From assembly GCA_007120485.1 (NCBI GenBank), contig SKNP01000496.1:1-9340 (forward strand): a stretch of 9,340 nucleotides of DNA, in the 5' to 3' direction. The translations under genes and the position numbers were made by a program. The notes below the pieces were generated by a model. That model saw only the letters and a program-made list of their open reading frames with translations, had not been told where the DNA came from and ran no database searches. Origin of the DNA: Nitriliruptoraceae bacterium (lineage in GTDB: Bacteria > Actinomycetota > Nitriliruptoria > Nitriliruptorales > Nitriliruptoraceae). Positions 6,194-9,340 of the stretch are shown piece after piece. The stretch's first letter is position 1; every line of letters starts with the position of its first letter.

Positions 6194-7411
6194 TCACCTC
6201 CGGTCGCCCTGCTCCTGGACCTTGGCCGCCCAGGTCTTGAGCGGCAGGCCCCAGAGCTTCACGAAGCCCTCCGCCAGGGTCTGGTCGAACTGGTCGCCCT
6301 CGTCGTAGGTCGCCATGTCGTAGCTGTACAACCCGGCCTCGCTGCGCCGGCCGACGACCGTGGCGTGGCCCTTGAACAGCTCCACGCGGACCTCGCCGCT
6401 GACGTAGCGGTTGGCCTCGTCCATGAAGGCGTCGAGCGCCTGCTTGAGCGGTCCCCACCACAGCCCGTTGTAGATCAGCTGGGCGTACCGCCCCTCCTCC
6501 GTGCGCTTGTGGTCGGCGAGCTCCTGCTCGAGGCAGAGATCCTCGAGGTCGCGGTGCGCCGTGATCAGCGTGATCGCGCCAGGGCATTCGTAGATCTCGC
6601 GGCTCTTGATGCCGACCAGCCGGTCCTCGATCATGTCGATGCGGCCGACCCCGTGGCGTCCGGCCCGTTCGTCGAGGTGGGCGACCAGCTCCGCCAGCGG
6701 CATCTTCACCCCGTCGACGCTGACCGGCAGGCCCTGCTCGAAGGTGAGGACCAGCTCGTCCGGTTCGTCCGGCGCGTCGGCGACGCTGACGGTCCGCTCG
6801 AACACATCCTCCGGCGGCTTGGCCCACGGGTCCTCGAGGATCCCGCACTCCGCCGTGCGTCCCCAGGCGTTCTCGTCGATCGAGTACGGACTGGACTTGG
6901 AGGTCACGGGGATCGGGATGCCCCGCTCCTCGGCCCAGTCGATCGCGGCGTCGCGGGTCAGCCCCCACTCGCGGATCGGCGCGAGCGTCTCCAGGTCGGG
7001 TGCCAGCGTCATCGTGCCGACCTCGAAGCGGACCTGGTCGTTGCCCTTGCCGGTGCAGCCGTGCGCCACGCCAGCGGCGTTCGTCTCCCGGGCGACCTTC
7101 ACCAGGTGCTTGACGATCAGCGGACGCGAGAGGGCCGAGACCAGCGGGTACTTGTTCATGTACATCGCGTTGGCCTTCAGCGCCGGCGCGATGAACTCGT
7201 CGGCGTACTCCTGCTTGGCGTCGATCACGACCGAGTCGACCGCACCGCAGTCGAGGCCGCGCTGCTTGATCTCGTCGAGGTCGTCGACGCCTTGGCCGAC
7301 GTCGACCGCGCAGGCGACGACGTCGACGTCCTTGTGCTCCTTCAGCCACTCGATGGCGACGGAGGTGTCGAGCCCGCCGGAGTAGGCGAGGACGATCCGG
7401 GGCTTGCTCAT
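6194..7411 (-). CDS. argG: Argininosuccinate synthase
   Basis: A 405-residue cytoplasmic enzyme that joins citrulline and aspartate using ATP to give argininosuccinate, AMP and pyrophosphate. The N-type ATP pyrophosphatase loop AYSGGLDTS is at 9-17 and the family signature GCTGKGNDQVRFE at 118-130. Further conserved blocks are SPYSIDENAWGR at 174-185 and ECPGAI at 275-280. Length is typical. The ATG at 7411 has AGGAG at 7418-7422 with a 6-base spacer. It follows argR after 143 bases that hold a C-rich (sense strand) stretch. Its partner enzyme gene argH lies beyond the satD/DUF3307 pair. No clear hairpin terminator is seen after the stop codon. Confidence 0.98.
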   Translation of the reverse strand: MSKPRIVLAYSGGLDTSVAIEWLKEHKDVDVVACAVDVGQGVDDLDEIKQRGLDCGAVDSVVIDAKQEYADEFIAPALKANAMYMNKYPLVSALSRPLIVKHLVKVARETNAAGVAHGCTGKGNDQVRFEVGTMTLAPDLETLAPIREWGLTRDAAIDWAEERGIPIPVTSKSSPYSIDENAWGRTAECGILEDPWAKPPEDVFERTVSVADAPDEPDELVLTFEQGLPVSVDGVKMPLAELVAHLDERAGRHGVGRIDMIEDRLVGIKSREIYECPGAITLITAHRDLEDLCLEQELADHKRTEEGRYAQLIYNGLWWGPLKQALDAFMDEANRYVSGEVRVELFKGHATVVGRRSEAGLYSYDMATYDEGDQFDQTLAEGFVKLWGLPLKTWAAKVQEQGDRR

Positions 7412-7442
7412 GGGAGGCTCCTAGGGGGTACGGCAGGGATGC

Positions 7443-7513
7443 GGGAGGGCGATGCGGGACGGAGACGGGGTGCGGGCGGGGGTTCGGGCGGGGTCGTGGG
7501 GAGGGTGGACGGG
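7443..7513. other. G-tract cluster (plus strand) / C-rich, G-poor leader (minus strand) between argR and argG
   Basis: The plus strand carries many G runs with short loops. The densest part, 7467-7505, has seven runs of three or more G separated by 1-4 bases, satisfying the usual G-quadruplex pattern several times over. The transcribed RNA is the complement: long, C-rich and G-poor, the composition of Rho-loading sites. Either feature could modulate transcription from argR into argG. Function is inferred from composition only. Confidence 0.5.
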
Positions 7514-7532
7514 AGCGCTGCGACGATCGGAA

Positions 7533-7557
7533 GCCGGCGGTCAGGGGCCGGCGGTCA
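7533..7557. repeat. Short direct repeat at the end of argR
   Basis: GCCGGCGGTCA occurs at 7533-7543 and again at 7547-7557, a 14-bp period. The second copy includes the argR stop codon. Because GCCGGC is itself palindromic, the two copies could also pair as a 6-bp hairpin, but no U-run follows. It is probably a small local duplication. Confidence 0.6.
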
Positions 7558-8019
7558 ACGCAGCCCGGCACGGTCGCGCAGCTCGGCGGCGAGGTCGCCG
7601 CCGGCCAGCCCTTCCTCGGCGACGACCAACACGGTGTCGTCGCCGGAGACGGTGGCGATCACCCCGTCGAGCTCCGCGAGGTCGATCGCGGAGGCGACCG
7701 GGTGGGCGCACGCCGGCGGGGTGCGAAGGACGGCGAGGTTGCCGCTGGCCAGCACCTGCGTGACGAACCGCTGGAGCGTCTCGTCGAGGCGCTCCCGAGC
7801 GGACGAGGGGCCCGGGTCGGCCGCCAGCCGGTACACCAGCGACCCGTCAGCACCTCGGACCTTGACCGCCCCCACCTCGCCGAGGTCACGGCTGACCGTC
7901 GCCTCGTGGACCTCGACGCCGGCGGCCCGCAGGGCATCAGCGACCTCGACCTGCGAGCGCAGGTCGCCGTCGGTGACCAGTTGCCGGAGCAGCTGGTGGC
8001 GCTGGGTCTTGTCGGTCAT
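7555..8019 (-). CDS. argR: Arginine repressor
   Basis: A 154-residue transcription factor that binds arginine as a hexamer and represses arginine biosynthesis genes. The N-terminal winged helix-turn-helix covers about 20-55, with the recognition helix in ATVSRDLGEVG (40-50). The C-terminal oligomerisation/arginine-binding domain has GNLAVLRTPP at 93-102 and GDDT at 126-129, whose two aspartates bind arginine in known ArgR proteins. Two usually conserved spots differ: the common PPGAAH motif reads PPACAH, and GTIAGDDT reads ATVSGDDT; the acidic pair is intact. The ATG follows the argF stop by 9 bases with only a weak ribosome-binding site, suggesting coupling. No obvious AT-rich ARG box is present in the window; the main operator probably lies upstream of the cluster, beyond the right edge. 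Confidence 0.96.
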   Translation of the reverse strand: MTDKTQRHQLLRQLVTDGDLRSQVEVADALRAAGVEVHEATVSRDLGEVGAVKVRGADGSLVYRLAADPGPSSARERLDETLQRFVTQVLASGNLAVLRTPPACAHPVASAIDLAELDGVIATVSGDDTVLVVAEEGLAGGDLAAELRDRAGLR

Positions 8020-8028
8020 GGTGAGGCT

Positions 8029-8955
8029 CTAGGTCAGCAGGGACGCGAGCAGCGCCTTCTGCGTGTGCATGCGGTTCTCCGCCTGGTCGAACACCACCGA
8101 TGCGCGACCGTCGATCACCTCCGCGGCGACCTCCTCGCCACGGTGCGCTGGCAGGCAGTGCAGGAAGACCGCGTCGTCCGCGGCGTGCTCGAACAGCTCG
8201 GCGGTGACGCGGAACGGCTCGAAGACGGCCAGCCGTGCCTCGGCCTCGGCCTCCTGGCCCATCGAGGCCCAGACGTCGGTGTAGACCACGTCCGCGCCCG
8301 TGACGCCGGCCACCGGGTCGGTGGTCGTCGACACCTCGGCGTTCGAGGCGGCGGCCAGTTCAGCGGCCCGGGCGACCACGGCCGGATCGGGCGCGTAGCC
8401 GTCCGGGTGGGCGACGCGGACCGACAGCCCGACCATCGCACCGGCGAGCAGCAGGGAGTGCGCGACGTTGTTGCCGTCGCCGACGTAGGTCAGGGTGCGA
8501 CCGGCGAACCCACCGAACCGCTCCCGCACCGTCTGGAGGTCGGCGAGGGCCTGGCAGGGGTGCTCCTCGTCGGTCAGGGCGTTGACCACCGGGATGGTCG
8601 CGTTGGCGGCGAGCTCGTCGATGCGGTCCTGCCCGAAGGTGCGGACCACCAGCCCGTGGACGTAGCGCGACAGCACGGCGGCGGTGTCAGCGATCGTCTC
8701 GCCACGACCCAGCTGCAGCTCCGCGGAGGACAGCGGCAGGGGGCTGCCACCGAGCTCGGTGACGGCGACCTGGAACGACACCCGGGTGCGGGTCGACGGC
8801 TTCTCGAAGATCATCGCGATCGTGCGTCCGACCAGGTCGGTCCGGGGACCGGCGGCGCGGGTGGCCTTGAGCTCGTCCGCGCGGTCGAGGACCGCGAGCA
8901 GCTGGGCACGGTCGAGGTCCTCGACCTTGCGGAAGTGCGACGGGGCATCAGCCAC
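8029..8955 (-). CDS. argF: Ornithine carbamoyltransferase
   Basis: A 308-residue cytoplasmic enzyme that transfers a carbamoyl group from carbamoyl phosphate to ornithine, giving citrulline. The carbamoyl-phosphate loop STRTR is at 54-58 within EKPSTRTRVSF, HPCQALADL at 132-140, SMGQE at 231-235 and the ornithine-binding HCLPAHRG at 266-273. The SMG and HCLP motifs favour ornithine over acetylornithine or aspartate as substrate. The GTG start at 8955 is preceded by AGGAG at 8961-8965 with a 5-base spacer and gives the usual length. A longer frame up to 9210 crosses the tandem repeat and is Arg/Pro-rich, so it is rejected. argR follows 9 bases after the stop. Confidence 0.97.
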   Translation of the reverse strand: MADAPSHFRKVEDLDRAQLLAVLDRADELKATRAAGPRTDLVGRTIAMIFEKPSTRTRVSFQVAVTELGGSPLPLSSAELQLGRGETIADTAAVLSRYVHGLVVRTFGQDRIDELAANATIPVVNALTDEEHPCQALADLQTVRERFGGFAGRTLTYVGDGNNVAHSLLLAGAMVGLSVRVAHPDGYAPDPAVVARAAELAAASNAEVSTTTDPVAGVTGADVVYTDVWASMGQEAEAEARLAVFEPFRVTAELFEHAADDAVFLHCLPAHRGEEVAAEVIDGRASVVFDQAENRMHTQKALLASLLT

Positions 8956-8965
8956 GGGGGCTCCT

Positions 8966-9087
8966 GTCGGTCGGGGTCGGACGGGAAGAACGGTGGGTCG
9001 GGCCGGTGGGCGGCAAGCACGGTCGGTCGGGGTCGGACGGGAAGAACGGTGGATCGGGCCGGTGGGCGGCAAGCACGGTCGGTCGGG
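8966..9087. repeat. 56-bp tandem duplication in the argD-argF gap
   Basis: A 56-base unit at 8966-9021 is repeated at 9022-9077 with a single difference (G at 8997, A at 9053), and the first ten bases recur at 9078-9087. Because 56 is not a multiple of three, the duplication would shift any reading frame, so the tract is non-coding. Its left end lies next to the argF ribosome-binding site. On the sense strand it is C-rich. It accounts for most of the 208-base argD-argF gap. Confidence 0.93.
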
Positions 9088-9100
9088 CAATCGGACTGGC

Positions 9101-9120
9101 GGGCGGGATGCACGGGCGGG
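9101..9120 (+). other. G-quadruplex-type motif between argD and argF
   Basis: Four GGG runs (9101-9103, 9105-9107, 9114-9116, 9118-9120) with loops of 1, 6 and 1 bases meet the usual quadruplex pattern on the plus strand, which is the template strand here. It lies between the argD stop and the 56-bp repeats. In a GC-rich genome such motifs also occur by chance. Confidence 0.4.
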
Positions 9121-9163
9121 CGATCGGCTGGGATGAGCCCTCGGGAGGCAGTGAGCGGCGGGG

Positions 9164-9340
9164 TCAGTCGGGCGCGTCCGCGACCGCGCGGAGCGCCTCC
9201 TCGATTGCACTGAGCGCGAGGTCGACCTCCTCGCGCGACACCGTCAACGGCGGGGCGAGCCGCAGCACGTCCGGCGCGACCGCGTTGACGAGCAGGAACC
9301 GATCGCGGCACGCCGCCTCCACGGCGGCGGCGATGGGCGC
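9164..9340 (-). CDS. argD: Acetylornithine aminotransferase, C-terminal end (partial)
   Basis: The last 58 codons of a gene that continues past the right edge. The translated segment contains RFLLVNAVAPDVLRLAPPL, followed by a helix beginning TVSREEVDLAL and ending VADAPD. This matches the C-terminus of class III PLP-dependent aminotransferases, where the conserved Arg in RLAPPL helps bind the substrate carboxylate. Position directly upstream of argF and argR identifies it as argD, which converts N-acetylglutamate semialdehyde to N-acetylornithine. The catalytic lysine lies outside the window. The TGA stop is at 9164-9166. Confidence 0.9.
   Translation of the reverse strand, partial: APIAAAVEAACRDRFLLVNAVAPDVLRLAPPLTVSREEVDLALSAIEEALRAVADAPD

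Noticed and set aside
4637..8032. A plus-strand open frame of more than 1,100 codons opposite argH, the membrane gene, satD, argG and argR
   Set aside because: It is antisense to several clearly homologous genes. GC-rich genes leave long stop-free frames on the other strand, and its translation is low-complexity with no recognisable domain.
8956..9210. N-terminal extension of argF upstream of the GTG at 8955
   Set aside because: The extra residues are Arg/Pro-rich, come from the tandem repeat and have no OTCase counterpart. The GTG has a good ribosome-binding site and gives the normal length.
7702..9213. A 503-codon plus-strand frame opposite argR and argF
   Set aside because: It is antisense to two well-supported arginine genes and reads through the 56-bp tandem repeat.
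1..9340. CRISPR arrays, tRNA genes, insertion sequences, integrase or toxin-antitoxin genes
   Set aside because: None is seen. The only repeats are short tandem duplications in gene spacers, and no cloverleaf or transposase-like protein was found.

Overview
The window comes from a high-GC bacterium (roughly 70% G+C by eye), almost certainly an actinobacterium. The 5' end of a 16S rRNA gene carries the actinobacterial-type start (AGAGTTTGATCCTGG, then GACGAACGCTGGCGGCGGG). The gene order argD-argF-argR-argG ... argH is the usual actinobacterial arginine cluster. A deep-branching lineage such as Nitriliruptoria is a guess only. Every supported gene lies on the minus strand, so the biological order runs from the right edge to the left edge.

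Right to left: (1) 9340-6194 is the arginine block. It holds the C-terminal end of acetylornithine aminotransferase (argD), ornithine carbamoyltransferase (argF), the arginine repressor (argR) and argininosuccinate synthase (argG). The argD-argF and argR-argG gaps are C-rich on the sense strand and contain short tandem duplications and G-quadruplex-type G-tracts on the opposite strand. (2) 6154-4820 is an inserted two-gene cassette: a SatD-family protein and, overlapping it by 4 bp, a small membrane protein with a DUF3307-like C-terminal half. The cassette has its own near-consensus promoter, whose -10 box lies inside a good inverted repeat that looks like an operator. (3) 4734-3322 is argH, the last enzyme of arginine synthesis, separated from argG by the cassette. 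A 30-codon arginine-rich reading frame exactly bridges the membrane gene and argH. (4) 3249-785 is a DNA-repair pair: a full-length PolX-type DNA polymerase with a PHP phosphoesterase domain, followed at a TGATG overlap by a 3-methyladenine DNA glycosylase. (5) 784-1 is the promoter, long structured leader and first ~112 bases of a ribosomal RNA operon.

argF, argG and argH convert ornithine to arginine through citrulline and argininosuccinate, argD acts earlier in the pathway, and ArgR is the arginine-responsive regulator. The glycosylase can open base-excision repair and PolX can fill the resulting gaps. The role of the SatD/DUF3307 pair is unknown. Its place between argG and argH, its own promoter/operator, and a SatD sequence that looks like a nucleotide-cyclase-type fold joined to a C-terminal helix-turn-helix make it the most interesting part of the window.
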